Shown here: in pieces, positions 24,712 through 35,035 of the stretch
How the letters are laid out: every line of letters starts with the position of its first letter
Position numbering within the stretch: position 1 is the stretch's first letter
Program-made: the position numbers and the translations under genes
Assembly: GCF_900115565.1 (NCBI RefSeq)
Contig: NZ_FOWW01000004.1
Location: 310,001-374,000, forward strand
Reading direction: 5' to 3'
DNA: 64,000 nt
From: Amycolatopsis arida
Lineage (GTDB): Bacteria > Actinomycetota > Actinomycetes > Mycobacteriales > Pseudonocardiaceae
Notes under the pieces: model-generated
The model's input: only the letters and a program-made list of their open reading frames with translations
The model's database searches: none
What the model was told of the DNA's origin: nothing

Positions 24712-26231
24712 CCGCCGAGTGGTGCAAGCTGGACCGCCGCACGGTCGCCGTCACCGCGTTGACCACCGCCGGGGTGGCCGTCGCCGCCGGCGTGCCCACC
24801 GGCGTCGGCCTGGCGAAGGGCACCGGGCCCTGGGCGGCGCTCGCGCTGGTGCTCGGTGGGGCGCTGCTGCTGACCGTCGGCGCCGCGGCGGTGGACGACC
24901 TGCGGTGGCGGCGCACCAGCTACCGGGTCGGCGCGGAGCGGGTGGAGCTGCGGTCCGGGATCCTGGTCCGCAACCGGCGCTCGCTGGCCCGTGAGCGAAT
25001 CCGCAGCGTGGACCTCACCGCCAACCCGCTGTTGCGGATCTTCGGCCTGACCAACGTCAAGATCGGCACCGGGGAGAGCACCGGCGCCGGTGAGGGCTCG
25101 CTGATGCTTCACCCGGTGACCCGGGAGGAGGGCGAGCGGCTGCGCACCGAGCTGCTGCATCGGGCCCCCGCCGGCGGTGACGACGACGCCGGGAGTGCCG
25201 GCGGCGGCGACGGTGTCGTTGCCGGGGAGCTGGCCCGGCTCGATCCGAGCTGGGTGCGGTTCGCCCCGATGTCGTTTCTCACCCCCACCATCGGGGTGGC
25301 CGCGTTCGGCGTCGTCCTGCAGGTGGCCGAGTGGTTCGGCCTGCAGGAGGGGGTGATCAGTTGGGCGCTGGACCTGCTGCGCGGCCTGCCGCTGCTGCTG
25401 GCGCTGCTGTCGGTGGTGGTCACCGGGATCGTGGTGGGCGTGCTCGGCTCGCTCGCGGTGTTCGTCGAGATGTGGTGGCAGTTCCGGCTGGAGCGCGAGC
25501 CCAACGGCACGCTGCGGGTGCGCCGCGGCCTGCTCACCACCCGCTCGGTGTCGCTGGAGGAGCGCCGGCTGCGCGGGGTCGAGCTGGTCGAGCCGCTGGG
25601 CAACCGGCTGCTCGGCGGGGCCCGGCTGGACGCGGTCGCCACCGGCCTGGTGCGGCCCAAGGAGGGCAGCAGGACCGACCACAAGACGCTGCTGCCGCCC
25701 GCGCCGCGCGCCGACGCCGACCGGGTCGCCGCGGCGGTGCTGCGCGAGCCGGTCGCGCCGACCGCGTCGGTGCGGCTGACCGGCCACCCGCCGGCGGCCC
25801 GCGCCCGGCGGCTGCGCTGGGCGGTGCTGGCCGCCCTGGTCCCGCCCGCGGTGCTGGCCGTGCTGGGCGCGCTGCTCACCGACGTGCTGCTGCACCTGGC
25901 CTGGATCACCGCGTTGGTGCTGCTGCCGGTGGCCGTGCTGCTCGCGCTGGAGGCGTACCGCAACCTCGGGCACGGCCTCACCGGCGGCTACCTGGTGACG
26001 CGGCACGGTTCCGTGCGGCGGACCACGGTGGCCCTGCAGCGGCGCGGCGTGATCGGCTGGACCGCCACCCAGTCGATCTTCCAGCGGCGCGCCGGGCTGC
26101 TCACCCTCACCGCGACCACCGCCGCCGGCGCCGGCGCCTACTCGATCTACGACGTGGGCCAGGAGCAGGGTCTCGCGTTCGCCGAGGAGGCCGTCCCCGA
26201 CCTGTTCGGCCCCTTCCTCGACCGCACCTGA
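24708..26231 (+). CDS. Bacterial PH-domain (DUF304) membrane protein, large subunit
   Basis: 507 residues with three bPH2 domains separated by paired membrane helices, the YdbT-like layout. The domains are at about 65-150 (TSYRVGAERVELRSGILVRN, RERIRSVDLTANPLLRIFGL), about 260-340 (RRGLLTTRSVSLEERRLRGV) and the C-terminus (YLVTRHGSVRRTTVALQRRG, then VIGWTATQSIFQRRAGLLTL). Each has the family's x-R-I/V-x-x-V-x-x-x-x-x-x-x-x-R-x-G pattern. It is translationally coupled to the small partner, suggesting a membrane complex. Confidence 0.88.
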   Translation: MTAEWCKLDRRTVAVTALTTAGVAVAAGVPTGVGLAKGTGPWAALALVLGGALLLTVGAAAVDDLRWRRTSYRVGAERVELRSGILVRNRRSLARERIRSVDLTANPLLRIFGLTNVKIGTGESTGAGEGSLMLHPVTREEGERLRTELLHRAPAGGDDDAGSAGGGDGVVAGELARLDPSWVRFAPMSFLTPTIGVAAFGVVLQVAEWFGLQEGVISWALDLLRGLPLLLALLSVVVTGIVVGVLGSLAVFVEMWWQFRLEREPNGTLRVRRGLLTTRSVSLEERRLRGVELVEPLGNRLLGGARLDAVATGLVRPKEGSRTDHKTLLPPAPRADADRVAAAVLREPVAPTASVRLTGHPPAARARRLRWAVLAALVPPAVLAVLGALLTDVLLHLAWITALVLLPVAVLLALEAYRNLGHGLTGGYLVTRHGSVRRTTVALQRRGVIGWTATQSIFQRRAGLLTLTATTAAGAGAYSIYDVGQEQGLAFAEEAVPDLFGPFLDRT

Positions 26232-26282
26232 CCCCCTGCCGTGTTCGCCCGCCACGTCGGCGGGGATGTCGGTGGGGGGCGC

Positions 26283-26288
26283 TAGGTT
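26283..26288 (+). promoter_or_regulatory. -10 element of a probable leaderless promoter
   Basis: TAGGTT lies exactly 6 bases before ATG 26295 and no ribosome site is present, so transcription should begin at the A of the start codon. No clear -35 is seen. Confidence 0.5.
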
Positions 26289-26294
26289 GCGGGC

Positions 26295-27335
26295 ATGCGT
26301 GAGGCTTTCGGCGCCGAGTTCGCCGTTCCCGACGGGTACCTGAACACCCCGAGCATCGGCGTGCCGCCAGCGCACGTGGCCGACGCCGTTGTCGAGTCCG
26401 TGCAACGTTGGCGGCGTGCCGCCGACAACGCCGACGACTTCGAGGACGTGGTCGACGCGTCGCGGGCCGGGTTCGCCCGGCTGGTCGGCGTGCCCACCGA
26501 GTGGGTGGCGATCGGGACGACGGTGGCGCAGTTGGTGGCACTGGCCGCGGCCGGCGTCCCGGATGGCGGGCGGGTGCTGCTGGCCCGCGGCGACTTCACC
26601 AGCGTCGGCTACCCGTTCGCCGCGCAGGCCCGACGCGGGATCACCACCACCGAGGTGCCGCTGGCCGAGCTGCCGGAGCGGGTGGCGGGGCACGACCTGG
26701 TCGCGGTGAGCGTGGCGCAGTCCGCCGACGGCGCGTTGGTCGACCTCGCCGCGCTGCGTGCCGCGGCGGAGGCCGCGGGGGTGCCGGTGCTGCTGGACGC
26801 CACCCAGGCGGCCGGCTGGCTTCCGCTGCGGCTGGACTGGGCGGACTGGGTGGTCGCCGCGGCGTACAAGTGGCTGCTCTCGCCGCGCGGCGCGGCGTGG
26901 CTGGCCGTGCGCCCCCGGGCGGCGGAGCGCTCGGTGCCGGTGGCGGCGAACTGGTACGCGGGGGAGGATCCGTGGGGCCGCTCGGCGTACGGCCTGCCGA
27001 TGCGGCTGGCGTCGGGCGCCCGCGGCCTGGCCGCCTCGCCGGTCTGGCTGGCCCACGTCGGCGCCGCCGCCGCGCTGCCCTACCTGGCCGACCTCGACCT
27101 GGAGGAGGTGCGCCGGCACGACGTCGGGCTGGCCAACCGGCTGCGGGCCGGTCTGGGCCTGCCGCCGGGGGACAGCGCCATCGTCGCCGTCGAGGCCGAC
27201 CGGGCGGCCGAGCGGCTCGCCGCCGCCGGTGTCAGGGCGAGTGTGCGCAACGGCCGGGCCCGGGTGGGCTTCCACCTCTACAACACCACCGACGACGTGG
27301 ACCGCGCGCTCGAGGCGCTCGCGCGGCCGTCGTGA
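26295..27335 (+). CDS. Class V aminotransferase-fold PLP enzyme (EgtE-like)
   Basis: 346 residues of fold type I. VPVLLDATQAAGWLPLRLDW gives the Asp and Gln that bind the PLP ring, and AAAYKWLLSPRGAAWL carries the Schiff-base lysine. PDGYLNTPSIGVPPAHV opens as in cysteine-desulfurase relatives. The length and the missing mobile catalytic-cysteine loop suggest a class V enzyme rather than IscS. EgtE, the ergothioneine C-S lyase of actinobacteria, has this shape, but no egtABCD genes are adjacent, so that name is not given. The transcript may be leaderless. Confidence 0.82.
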   Translation: MREAFGAEFAVPDGYLNTPSIGVPPAHVADAVVESVQRWRRAADNADDFEDVVDASRAGFARLVGVPTEWVAIGTTVAQLVALAAAGVPDGGRVLLARGDFTSVGYPFAAQARRGITTTEVPLAELPERVAGHDLVAVSVAQSADGALVDLAALRAAAEAAGVPVLLDATQAAGWLPLRLDWADWVVAAAYKWLLSPRGAAWLAVRPRAAERSVPVAANWYAGEDPWGRSAYGLPMRLASGARGLAASPVWLAHVGAAAALPYLADLDLEEVRRHDVGLANRLRAGLGLPPGDSAIVAVEADRAAERLAAAGVRASVRNGRARVGFHLYNTTDDVDRALEALARPS

Positions 27336-27374
27336 CCTCCCGGTCGGCGGCCAGATTCGGTACGGTGCCCCACC

Positions 27375-28037
27375 GTGGTTGGAACGCGACACGAACCCGC
27401 CGAGCCCGCCGGGATGCGGCACACCGCGCCGCTGCCCAGGGTGCCGGCGGCGGCACCGGAACGGTCACGTGGCCGCCGCCGGCACCTGCTCGTCGCCGCC
27501 GGGCTGGTGGCCGTCGCCGCGGCGTCGGCGCTGGTGTGGTCGCTGGTCCGGGACGCCCAGCGCGACCCCGGCCAGGCCGTGCCGGTGGACCCGCTGACCA
27601 GCGGCGCCTTCCGCTACCAGGTGGTGGCCGGCCCGGTGACCACCGCCGACTGCGCGGCCAACTCCTACGGTGCGGTCCACGACTGGTTCACCACCCACCC
27701 GTGCACCCGGCTCTCCCGCTCGCTCTACGTCACCGAGACCGCCGAGGTCAGGGCCCTGGTGTCGGTCGCCCAGGTCACCATGCCGACACCGGCGCTGGCC
27801 CAACAGTTGAAGGCGATCACCGACACCGACAACACCGGCAACGTCAGCGACCTCGTGCGGGACGGCACGGCCGACCTCCCCGGCGCGCCGAGCGTCGCGC
27901 GGGGGGAGTACGCCTCCCGCTCAGGGGGCGCCACGGTCACCGTGGTGGAGGCGAACTTCTTCGCCGACCACCGCGACCCCGCACTGCTCACCCGGATCGC
28001 CACCGACGCGCTCCGGCTCGCCGACACCCTGCCCTGA
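27375..28037 (+). CDS. Membrane-anchored protein of unknown function
   Basis: 220 residues, not recognised. A basic stretch (ERSRGRRRH) precedes one membrane helix (LLVAAGLVAVAAASALVWSL) at about residues 38-58. The rest is extracytoplasmic, with two cysteines (TADCAANSYG and HPCTRLSRSL) that could form a disulfide, and a regular alpha/beta pattern ending in EANFFADHRDPALLTRIATD. The start is uncertain: GTG 27375 is 8 bases after TACGGT, while ATG 27414 is an alternative. It stands between the PLP enzyme and the convergent DUF4439 gene. Confidence 0.72.
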   Translation: MVGTRHEPAEPAGMRHTAPLPRVPAAAPERSRGRRRHLLVAAGLVAVAAASALVWSLVRDAQRDPGQAVPVDPLTSGAFRYQVVAGPVTTADCAANSYGAVHDWFTTHPCTRLSRSLYVTETAEVRALVSVAQVTMPTPALAQQLKAITDTDNTGNVSDLVRDGTADLPGAPSVARGEYASRSGGATVTVVEANFFADHRDPALLTRIATDALRLADTLP

Positions 28038-28064
28038 CGGGGGCCCGGCCGATCGAACCGCGGC

Positions 28065-29039
28065 TCACGGCGTGCCGGGCAGCGGGACGGCGGCCGGCTC
28101 CCGGCCGGCCTCGGCGCGCCAGCTCGTGCCGCGGGTCGCCGAGCCCACCAGCGCCCCCGCGGCCATCGTGCGCAGTCCCTCGTCGTCGGTCCGTTCCAGG
28201 ACGCCGCGCCAGGCCAGCGCCGCGTCGGCCTCGGCCGTGGCGACCACCGCGGTCGCCGACGCCTCGTCGGTCACCGGCTCCGGCGTGAGGTAGGCCGGCT
28301 CGGCCGGGACCGACTCCGCGCCCGCCGCGTCGAGCACCCGCTCGCAGGCGTCCCGGCGGTCCCGGTGCGCGGCGGCGCCCTCGGTGACCCCCCTGTCGTA
28401 GGCCGCCGGCAGGAACGCGCTGACCAACCCGTAGACCCAGACCGCCGCGTGCTCGGCGGCCAGTGCCTGCCGCAGCGCGTTCACCGCCTCCGGGGGCAGC
28501 GGCCCGGTCGACACCGGCCCCAACGCGCCCGGCTGGCCCGCGCCGAGCTCGCGGGCGAGCTGCTGCACCCCCGCGCAGCCGGCGGCCACGGAGCCGACCA
28601 GTCCCGCCCGGTACCGCGGCACGGCCGGCACCAGCCCCAGCGCCTCCTCCCGCGCCTCGGTCAACCGCTGTCCCAGTGCCGCCAGGTCGGCGACCGCGCC
28701 GGGGTCGCCGCCGGCGGCCCGCTCCGGGCGCGGGCTGTTCTGCCGCTCGATCTCGGCGCGTAGCGCGTCCGCGTGCGCGGTGCGCACCGCGACCACCTGC
28801 TGGGCGAGCTGGGCGTGCCGCGGCGCCGACTCGGCGAGCGCTCCGGCCGCGCGTGCGTCCGCCTCCGCGCGCGCCAGCAGCGGCAGCAGCGGGTCGGGGC
28901 CGGTCGAGTAACCCGTGGCACCCAGATCACAGCCGGCCAGCGGCAGGGCGAGCGCGGCCAGCGCGCCGGTCCGCAGCACGTCACGCCGAGTGAGCGGTAG
29001 GGGGCCAAGTCTGCGTCCGAGTCTCCATCCGAGCGTCAC
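28065..29039 (-). CDS. DUF4439 ferritin-like Tat lipoprotein
   Basis: 324 residues. The N-terminus has a twin-arginine motif (LTRRDVLRTGALAALALPLA) running into a lipobox LAGC, so it should be exported folded by Tat and lipidated. The C-terminal half is four-helix-like: VNALRQALAAEHAAVWVYGL, then AAYDRGVTEGAAAHRDRRDA, the DUF4439 pattern with ferritin-like Glu and His residues. Metal binding is likely but unproved. GTG 29039 is chosen to give a proper signal peptide. Members are often found divergently next to rimP, as here. Confidence 0.82.
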   Translation of the reverse strand: MTLGWRLGRRLGPLPLTRRDVLRTGALAALALPLAGCDLGATGYSTGPDPLLPLLARAEADARAAGALAESAPRHAQLAQQVVAVRTAHADALRAEIERQNSPRPERAAGGDPGAVADLAALGQRLTEAREEALGLVPAVPRYRAGLVGSVAAGCAGVQQLARELGAGQPGALGPVSTGPLPPEAVNALRQALAAEHAAVWVYGLVSAFLPAAYDRGVTEGAAAHRDRRDACERVLDAAGAESVPAEPAYLTPEPVTDEASATAVVATAEADAALAWRGVLERTDDEGLRTMAAGALVGSATRGTSWRAEAGREPAAVPLPGTP

Positions 29040-29199
29040 GTGGCCCCATCCTGCCAGGCGAGCCCTGACCACCGGCGACCGCGCACGCCGGCAGGATAAG
29101 CTGGACCATCGACAACAGAACGGCAGCAGGGACGCCGCGGGAGGCAGCACCCCGGCGGACGGACCGGCTACGTACCGCAGCCGAACAGGGAGCAGCACG

Positions 29200-29715
29200 G
29201 TGCCAGGAGAACTCGCCAGCCGGCTGGAGCCGATCGTGGCCGAGGCCGTCGCGACCGCGGGTTTCGACCTCGACGCGCTCGACGTCCAGCAGGCCGGCCG
29301 GCGCAAGCTGGTCAAGGTGGTGGTGGACGGCGACGACGGCGTCGGCCTGGACGAGGTCGCCGACATCAGCCGCCTGGTCTCCGCGCGGCTGGACGAGCAC
29401 GACGAGCTGATCGCCGGCGCCTACACCCTGGAGGTCACCTCCCCCGGTGTGGACCGGCCGCTCACCAGGCCGCGACACTGGCGGCGGGCGCGGTTCCGGC
29501 TGGTGCGGGTGACCCCCACCGAGGGGCCCGCGTTCGTCGGCCGCGTCGGGCACGCCGGCGAGGACGCGGTGCGGATGCTGGTCGACGGTGAGCTGCGCGA
29601 CGTCGCCTACTCCGACGTGACCAGAGCGGTCATCGAGGTCGAGTTCCGGCAGCCACCGGCCGCCGAGCTCAAGATGCTGGAAGAAGACGGGCGAGACCTG
29701 GAGGAGCCGAGGTGA
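29200..29715 (+). CDS. rimP: Ribosome maturation factor RimP
   Basis: 171 residues, full length. [20 protein letters not shown] and [20 protein letters not shown] are the N-terminal domain, [20 protein letters not shown] is the family signature, and the C-terminal SH3-like domain ends with VIEVEFRQP. RimP assists late 30S subunit assembly. GTG 29200 follows AGGGAGC. The stop overlaps nusA (GTGA), beginning a classical translation operon. Confidence 0.95.
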   Translation: MPGELASRLEPIVAEAVATAGFDLDALDVQQAGRRKLVKVVVDGDDGVGLDEVADISRLVSARLDEHDELIAGAYTLEVTSPGVDRPLTRPRHWRRARFRLVRVTPTEGPAFVGRVGHAGEDAVRMLVDGELRDVAYSDVTRAVIEVEFRQPPAAELKMLEEDGRDLEEPR

Positions 29716-30752
29716 ACGTCGACATCGCGGCGCTGCGCGCGATCGAGCGGGACAAGGACATCCCGTTCGAGACCGTGCTCGAGGCCATCGAGTCCGCCCT
29801 GCTGACCGCCTACAAGCACACCGAGGGCCACCAGCCCCGGGCGCGGATCGACATCGACCGCAAGACCGGCCACGTCCGGGTGCTGGCGCACACGCTGGAC
29901 GAGAACGGCGAGATCGCCGAGGAGTGGGACGACACCCCGGAGGGCTTCGGCCGGATCGCGGCCACCACCGCGCGGCAGGTCATCCTGCAGCGGCTGCGCG
30001 ACGCCGAGCACGAGCGGACCTACGGCGAGTTCTCCGCCAGGGAGGGCGAGATCGTCGCCGGGGTGATCCAGCGCGACGCCAGGGCCAACGCCCGCGGCAT
30101 GGTGATCGTCCAGGTCGGCGACACCGAGGGCGTGCTGCCCGCCGGCGAGCAGGTGCCCGGTGAGAGCTACGAGCACGGCGCCAGGATCAAGGCCTACGTG
30201 GTCACGGTCTCGCGCAGCGCCCGCGGCCCTTCGATCACCCTGTCCCGCAGCCATCCGAATCTGGTGCGCAAGCTGTTCGCGCTGGAGGTTCCGGAGATCG
30301 CCGACGGCACGGTGGAGATCGCCGCGGTCGCCCGCGAGGCGGGGCACCGGTCGAAGATCGCGGTGCGGTCGACGGTGCCCGGGGTCAACGCCAAGGGCGC
30401 GTGCATCGGGCCGGTGGGCGCCCGGGTGCGCAACGTGATGAGCGAGCTCAACGGCGAGAAGATCGACATCATCGACTACTCGGAGGATCCCGCGCGGTTC
30501 GTCGGGAATGCGCTGTCCCCGGCGAAGGTTGTGTCCGTCAGGGTCGTCGACGAGCGCACCAAGACGGCCAGGGTGGTGGTCCCCGACTTCCAGTTGTCCC
30601 TGGCCATCGGCAAGGAAGGGCAGAACGCCCGCCTCGCCGCGCGGCTCACCGGCTGGCGGATCGACATCCGCAGCGACGCCGCGCCGGAGGAGCCCGCCGG
30701 CCCGGCGCCGGTGGACCCCTCGCGCGCGGCGGCAACCGGTTCGGCTGAGTGA
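29712..30752 (+). CDS. nusA: Transcription termination/antitermination factor NusA
   Basis: 346 residues, the short actinobacterial NusA without the proteobacterial C-terminal acidic repeats. The N-terminal RNA-polymerase-binding domain holds [20 protein letters not shown], the S1 domain begins near [20 protein letters not shown], and the KH domains follow: [20 protein letters not shown] and [20 protein letters not shown], the latter with the G-K-E-G-x-N KH2 loop. NusA modulates pausing and termination at rRNA and other operons. GTG 29712 overlaps the rimP stop. Confidence 0.96.
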   Translation: MNVDIAALRAIERDKDIPFETVLEAIESALLTAYKHTEGHQPRARIDIDRKTGHVRVLAHTLDENGEIAEEWDDTPEGFGRIAATTARQVILQRLRDAEHERTYGEFSAREGEIVAGVIQRDARANARGMVIVQVGDTEGVLPAGEQVPGESYEHGARIKAYVVTVSRSARGPSITLSRSHPNLVRKLFALEVPEIADGTVEIAAVAREAGHRSKIAVRSTVPGVNAKGACIGPVGARVRNVMSELNGEKIDIIDYSEDPARFVGNALSPAKVVSVRVVDERTKTARVVVPDFQLSLAIGKEGQNARLAARLTGWRIDIRSDAAPEEPAGPAPVDPSRAAATGSAE

Positions 30753-31162
30753 GGGGCGACGGGCTAGACTTGGCGGTGGTGCAAGGTCCGAGGCCGAGTT
30801 CCGCACGCCGCGAGCACGGAGATCATCCGGTTCGCACCTGCGTGGGGTGCCGGCAGCGGGCGTTGGCCGCCGAGTTGCTGCGCGTCGTCGCGCGGGACGG
30901 GCACGTGGTCGTCGACGAACGTCGGCGGCTGCCCGGGCGGGGTGCGTGGCTGCACCGCAGCCCGGAGTGCCTGGCCAAGGCCGAACGGCGGCGGGTCTTC
31001 CCCAGGGCGTTACGGGTGTCCGGGGTGCTCGCCACCGGGGAGCTACGGCATCATCTCGAGTGGCAGGCCGAGCGGTCCGCACCGCCGCGGCCCGTGCAGG
31101 ACGCGGCACCGGGAACCTCCCGGGGCCGGTGGGAACGAAGGAAGCAGGTCGACCCGTCATGA
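30749..31162 (+). CDS. ylxR: YlxR (DUF448/RnpM-type) RNA-binding protein
   Basis: 137 residues from the GTG that overlaps the nusA stop. The core is [40 protein letters not shown] and [17 protein letters not shown], i.e. the R-T-C-x-x-C and GRGAWL motifs of the YlxR family (an RNase P modulator in some firmicutes). TAGACT at 30765-30770 lies 5 bases before an in-frame GTG at 30776, so a shorter leaderless form may be made from an internal promoter. The C-terminal tail is basic and disordered. Confidence 0.88.
   Translation: MRGDGLDLAVVQGPRPSSARREHGDHPVRTCVGCRQRALAAELLRVVARDGHVVVDERRRLPGRGAWLHRSPECLAKAERRRVFPRALRVSGVLATGELRHHLEWQAERSAPPRPVQDAAPGTSRGRWERRKQVDPS
30765..30770 (+). promoter_or_regulatory. 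Possible internal leaderless promoter inside the ylxR 5' end
   Basis: TAGACT is followed by in-frame GTG codons at 30776 and 30779. This would allow ylxR-infB transcription independent of nusA. No consensus -35 is visible. Confidence 0.35.
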
Positions 31163-31249
31163 GTCAGCCGTGAAGCTGAAGCCATGAACGCGCGACGATA
31201 GGACGAGGTCAGCGGGTTGCGCCGCCGACCTCACCAGTTGAGGAGAGCA

Positions 31250-34117
31250 GTGGCAGGCAAAGCCCGCGTACACGAGCTCGCGAAAGAGCTCGGGGTCACG
31301 AGTAAGGAAGTTCTCGCCAAGCTGAAGGAGCAGGGCGAGTTCGTGAAGTCCGCGTCGTCCACGGTGGAGGCGCCCGTCGCCCGCCGCGTGCGCGACGCGT
31401 TCGCCCGCAAGGACGGCAAGCAGGACAGGGCCGCCGGCAAGAAGCCCGCGGCGACCAGCGGTAACGGCACGGCCGGGACGAGCACTGCTGCTGCCCCGGT
31501 GAAGTCGGTGCCCGCACAGTCGGAGGCCGCCCGGCCCGCGACCAAGCCAGGGCCGCCGGGGCCGCCGGGGCCGAAGCCCGGCCCCAAGCCCGGTCCCGCG
31601 CCCACCCCGGCCGAGCCCCCGGCCGCCAGGCCGGGTCCCAAGCCGCAGCCCGCGCAGCCGGCGAGCCCGGCCGCCAGCGGTGGCTCCGTGGTGCCGCCCA
31701 AGCCGCAGGGTCCCAAGCCCGGCCCGAAGCCGGGTCCGCGCACGCCGCGGGTCGGCAACAACCCGTTCGGCGTCGGCTCCGGCTCGGCGCCCCGCCCCGC
31801 CGCGCCCCGGCCCGGTCCGGGTCAGGGCGGTGAGCGGGCACCGCGGCCCGGCGGTGAGCGGCCGGCCGCGGGTCCCCGTCCCGGTGGCGCGCCCGGCGGC
31901 AACCGGCCCAGTCCCGGCAACATGCCGCCGCGCCCGAACCCGGGCATGATGCCCACCCGCCCGCCGCGTCCGGGTGGTCCCGCCGGTGGCCGCGGTGGTC
32001 CCGGTGGCCGCACCAGCGCCGGTGCCGGCCGGGGTGGTCCCGGCGGTGGCGGTCCGCGCGGCGGTGGCGGCGGTGGTTTCCGCGGCGGCCCCGGTGGTGG
32101 CGGCGGTGGCGGCGGTTTCCGGGGTGGTCCCGGTGCCCCGCCCGCCGGTGGTGGCTTCCGCGGTGGTCGTGGCGGCCCCGGTGGTCGCGGTGGCGCGGCC
32201 GGCGCGTTCGGCCGCCCCGGTGGCCCCTCGCGCAAGGGCCGCAAGTCGAAGCGGCAGAAGCGCCAGGAGTACATGGACAACATGCAGGCGCCCACCGTGG
32301 GTGGGGTGCGCCTGCCCAAGGGCAACGGCGAGACGGTCCGGCTGCCCCGCGGCGCGTCGCTGACCGACTTCGCCGAGAAGATCGACGCCAACCCGGCCTC
32401 GCTGGTGCAGGTGTTGTTCCACCTCGGTGAGATGGTCACGGCCACCCAGTCGGTGTCCGAGGAGGTCCTCGAGCTGCTCGGCTCGGAGATGAACTACACC
32501 GTGCAGGTGGTCAGCCCGGAGGAGGAGGACCGCGAGCTGCTCGAGGCCTTCGACATCACCTACGGCGAGGACGCCGGCGACGAGGAGGACCTGCGGGTCC
32601 GGCCGCCGGTGGTCACCGTGATGGGCCACGTCGACCACGGTAAGACCCGCCTGCTGGACACCATCCGGAAGACGAAGGTGCACGAGGGCGAGGCCGGTGG
32701 CATCACCCAGCACATCGGTGCCTACCAGGTCGAGACCGAGCTCGAGGGCGAGGAGCGGCTCATCACCTTCATCGACACCCCGGGTCACGAGGCGTTCACC
32801 GCCATGCGTGCCCGCGGTGCCCAGGCCACCGACATCGCGGTGATCGTGGTCGCCGCCGACGACGGCGTGATGCCGCAGACGGTGGAGGCGATCAACCACG
32901 CCCAGGCGGCGAAGGCGCCGATCGTGGTCGCGGTCAACAAGATCGACAAGGAGGGCGCCAACCCGCAGAAGATCCGGCAGCAGCTCACCGAGTACGGCCT
33001 GGTCGCCGAGGAGTACGGCGGCGACACGATGTTCGTCGACATCTCCGCCCGGGAGAACATCAACATCGACGGGCTGCTCGAGGCGATCCTGCTGACCGCG
33101 GACGCGGCGCTGGACCTGCGGGCCAACCCCGACATGGAGGCCCAGGGCGTGGCGATCGAGGCGCACCTCGACCGCGGCCGCGGTCCGGTGGCGACCGTGC
33201 TGGTGCAGCGCGGCACGCTGCGGGTCGGTGACTCGGTGGTGGCCGGCGACGCCTACGGCCGGGTGCGCCGGATGGTCGACGAGTACAACCGCGACGTCAC
33301 CGAGGCGACCCCGTCGCAGCCGGTCCAGGTCATCGGGTTCACCTCGGTGCCGGGTGCCGGCGACACGTTCCTCGTGGTGGACGAGGACCGGGTGGCCCGG
33401 CAGATCGCCGAGCGCCGCCAGGCCCGGATCCGCAACGCGCAGAACGCGGCCAAGCGCAAGCGGGTCAGCCTGGAGGACCTGGACTCCGCGTTGAAGGAGA
33501 CCAACACCCTCAACCTGATCATCAAGGGTGACAACTCGGGTACCGTCGAGGCACTCGAGAGTGCCCTGATGCAGCTCGAGGTGGGGGACGAGGTCGACCT
33601 CAACGTCGTCCACCGCGGCGTCGGCGGGGTGACCGAGAGCGACATCGACCTGGCGACCGCGTCCGACGCGATCGTGCTGGGCTTCAACGTGCGGGCGCAG
33701 GGCAAGGCGACCGAGCGGGCCACCCGCGAGGGCGTCGACGTCCGCTACTACACGGTGATCTACCAGGCGATCGAGGAGATCGAGCAGGCGCTCAAGGGCA
33801 TGCTCAAGCCGGAGTACGAGGAGGTCGAGCTCGGCAGGGCGGAGGTCCGCGAGGTCTTCAAGTCCTCCAAGGTCGGCACCATCGCCGGCTGCCTGGTCAC
33901 CTCCGGGATCATCCGGCGCAACGCCAGGGCGCGGCTGCTGCGGGACAACGTGGTGGTCGCGGACAATCTGCCGGTCAACTCGCTGCGCCGGTTCAAGGAC
34001 GACGTGGTGGAGGTGCGTGACGGCTTCGAGTGCGGTCTCACCCTCGGCTCGTACAACGACATCAAGGTCGACGATGTCGTCGAGACGTACGAGCAGCGGG
34101 AGAAGCCGCGGAGCTGA
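31250..34117 (+). CDS. infB: Translation initiation factor IF-2
   Basis: 955 residues. [20 protein letters not shown] is the N-terminal IF2_N domain. About 300 residues of low complexity follow, first Lys/Pro/Gly repeats ([13 protein letters not shown]) and then Gly/Arg-rich sequence. The GTPase domain has GHVDHGKT at about residue 458, [14 protein letters not shown] and [10 protein letters not shown]; domains II-IV bind fMet-tRNA and the ribosome. GTG 31250 is 4 bases after AGGAG and gives the standard [11 protein letters not shown] start. The glycine-rich linker is long but typical of actinobacteria. A hairpin terminator follows at 34125. Confidence 0.97.
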   Translation: MAGKARVHELAKELGVTSKEVLAKLKEQGEFVKSASSTVEAPVARRVRDAFARKDGKQDRAAGKKPAATSGNGTAGTSTAAAPVKSVPAQSEAARPATKPGPPGPPGPKPGPKPGPAPTPAEPPAARPGPKPQPAQPASPAASGGSVVPPKPQGPKPGPKPGPRTPRVGNNPFGVGSGSAPRPAAPRPGPGQGGERAPRPGGERPAAGPRPGGAPGGNRPSPGNMPPRPNPGMMPTRPPRPGGPAGGRGGPGGRTSAGAGRGGPGGGGPRGGGGGGFRGGPGGGGGGGGFRGGPGAPPAGGGFRGGRGGPGGRGGAAGAFGRPGGPSRKGRKSKRQKRQEYMDNMQAPTVGGVRLPKGNGETVRLPRGASLTDFAEKIDANPASLVQVLFHLGEMVTATQSVSEEVLELLGSEMNYTVQVVSPEEEDRELLEAFDITYGEDAGDEEDLRVRPPVVTVMGHVDHGKTRLLDTIRKTKVHEGEAGGITQHIGAYQVETELEGEERLITFIDTPGHEAFTAMRARGAQATDIAVIVVAADDGVMPQTVEAINHAQAAKAPIVVAVNKIDKEGANPQKIRQQLTEYGLVAEEYGGDTMFVDISARENINIDGLLEAILLTADAALDLRANPDMEAQGVAIEAHLDRGRGPVATVLVQRGTLRVGDSVVAGDAYGRVRRMVDEYNRDVTEATPSQPVQVIGFTSVPGAGDTFLVVDEDRVARQIAERRQARIRNAQNAAKRKRVSLEDLDSALKETNTLNLIIKGDNSGTVEALESALMQLEVGDEVDLNVVHRGVGGVTESDIDLATASDAIVLGFNVRAQGKATERATREGVDVRYYTVIYQAIEEIEQALKGMLKPEYEEVELGRAEVREVFKSSKVGTIAGCLVTSGIIRRNARARLLRDNVVVADNLPVNSLRRFKDDVVEVRDGFECGLTLGSYNDIKVDDVVETYEQREKPRS

Positions 34118-34124
34118 GCCACCG

Positions 34125-34163
34125 GCCCGGTGGGGACCCGGCACGCCCTGGCCCCCACCGGGC
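34125..34163 (+). terminator. Terminator hairpin after infB
   Basis: An 11-bp perfect inverted repeat (arms 34125-34135 and 34153-34163) with a 17-base loop lies 8 bases after the infB stop. Confidence 0.65.
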
Positions 34164-34201
34164 TCCGCTCGTCACTGTCGTCGATGACCTGGTGATGCCC
34201 G

Positions 34202-34498
34202 TTGTACGTCGGTTCGCTCGAGCTGGACCTGCTGCTCGGTGACGTCCGGTCGCTGAAGCAGAAGCGCTCCGCGGTGCGTCCGCTGCTGGCCGAGGTGCGC
34301 CGCCGGTTCGACGTGTCCGTGGCCGAGGCCGGCCACCTGGACCTGCACCGGCGCGCCCTGGTCGGGGTCGCCGTGGTGGCCGCCGACGCCGCGCACGTGC
34401 GCGACGTGCTCGACCGCTGCGAGCGGTTGGTGGCCGAGCGTCCCGAGCTGGAGCTGCTGTCCGCGAGGCGCCGCCTCATCGGGCCCGACGACGAGTAG
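34202..34498 (+). CDS. DUF503 (YlxP-like) protein
   Basis: 98 residues starting at TTG 34202, which gives the family's usual MYVGSLELDLLLGDVRSLKQ opening followed by KRSAVRPLLAEVRRRFDVSV and VSVAEAGHLDLHRRALVGVA. The fold is a small alpha/beta ferredoxin-like protein. In many bacteria this family sits between infB and rbfA, exactly as here, and a link to ribosome assembly is presumed. A weak GGTGA is the only ribosome-site candidate. Confidence 0.87.
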   Translation: MYVGSLELDLLLGDVRSLKQKRSAVRPLLAEVRRRFDVSVAEAGHLDLHRRALVGVAVVAADAAHVRDVLDRCERLVAERPELELLSARRRLIGPDDE

Positions 34499-34531
34499 CT
34501 ACCCGTTTCCCGAACGAGAAGGGGGTGCGCC

Positions 34532-35014
34532 GTGGCCGATCAGGCACGCGCCCGCAGGTTGGCCAAGCGGATCGCGCAGATCGTCGCGTCCGCGCTGGAG
34601 CACGAGGTGAAGGATCCGCGCCTCGGCCACGTGACGATCACCGACGCCAAGGTCACCGGCGACCTGCGCGACGCCACCGTGTACTACACCGTCCGCGGGG
34701 AGCGGCTGGACGTCCCGCCGGACTTCGCCGGTGCCGCCGCCGCACTGGAGTCGGCCAAGGGCGTGCTGCGCAGCAAGGTGGGGGAGGGCACCGGCGTCCG
34801 GTACACCCCGACGCTGACCTTCGTCGCCGACAGCGTTCCCGAGGACGCGCGGCGGATCGAGGAGCTCCTGGCCAAGGCCAGGGAGGCCGACGCCGAGGTG
34901 GCCCGCCGGGCCACGGAGGCACGGCCGGCGGGGGACCCCGACCCCTACCGCGCGCCGCGCGAGGAGGAGCCGGAGGAGACCGACGAGTTCACCGGCCCGG
35001 ACTCCCGCGGCTGA
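34532..35014 (+). CDS. rbfA: 30S ribosome-binding factor RbfA
   Basis: 160 residues. The KH-like core is [40 protein letters not shown] and [13 protein letters not shown], with [20 protein letters not shown] the conserved end. A charged tail of about 40 residues follows. RbfA binds the 16S 5' helix during 30S maturation and cold adaptation. GTG 34532 is preceded by GAGAAGGGGG. It converges on the methyltransferase gene 21 bases away. Confidence 0.95.
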   Translation: MADQARARRLAKRIAQIVASALEHEVKDPRLGHVTITDAKVTGDLRDATVYYTVRGERLDVPPDFAGAAAALESAKGVLRSKVGEGTGVRYTPTLTFVADSVPEDARRIEELLAKAREADAEVARRATEARPAGDPDPYRAPREEEPEETDEFTGPDSRG

Positions 35015-35035
35015 CCGACATCGGCGAGCTCAACG

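Noticed and set aside
26295-27335. Cysteine desulfurase (IscS/SufS)
   Set aside because: The catalytic cysteine loop is not visible and the protein is short; only the class V fold is certain.
31157-34144. A 995-residue open frame antisense to infB
   Set aside because: It is the mirror of GC-biased codons in infB; it shows long His/Gly/Asp/Leu-rich runs without domains, and IF-2 is beyond doubt.
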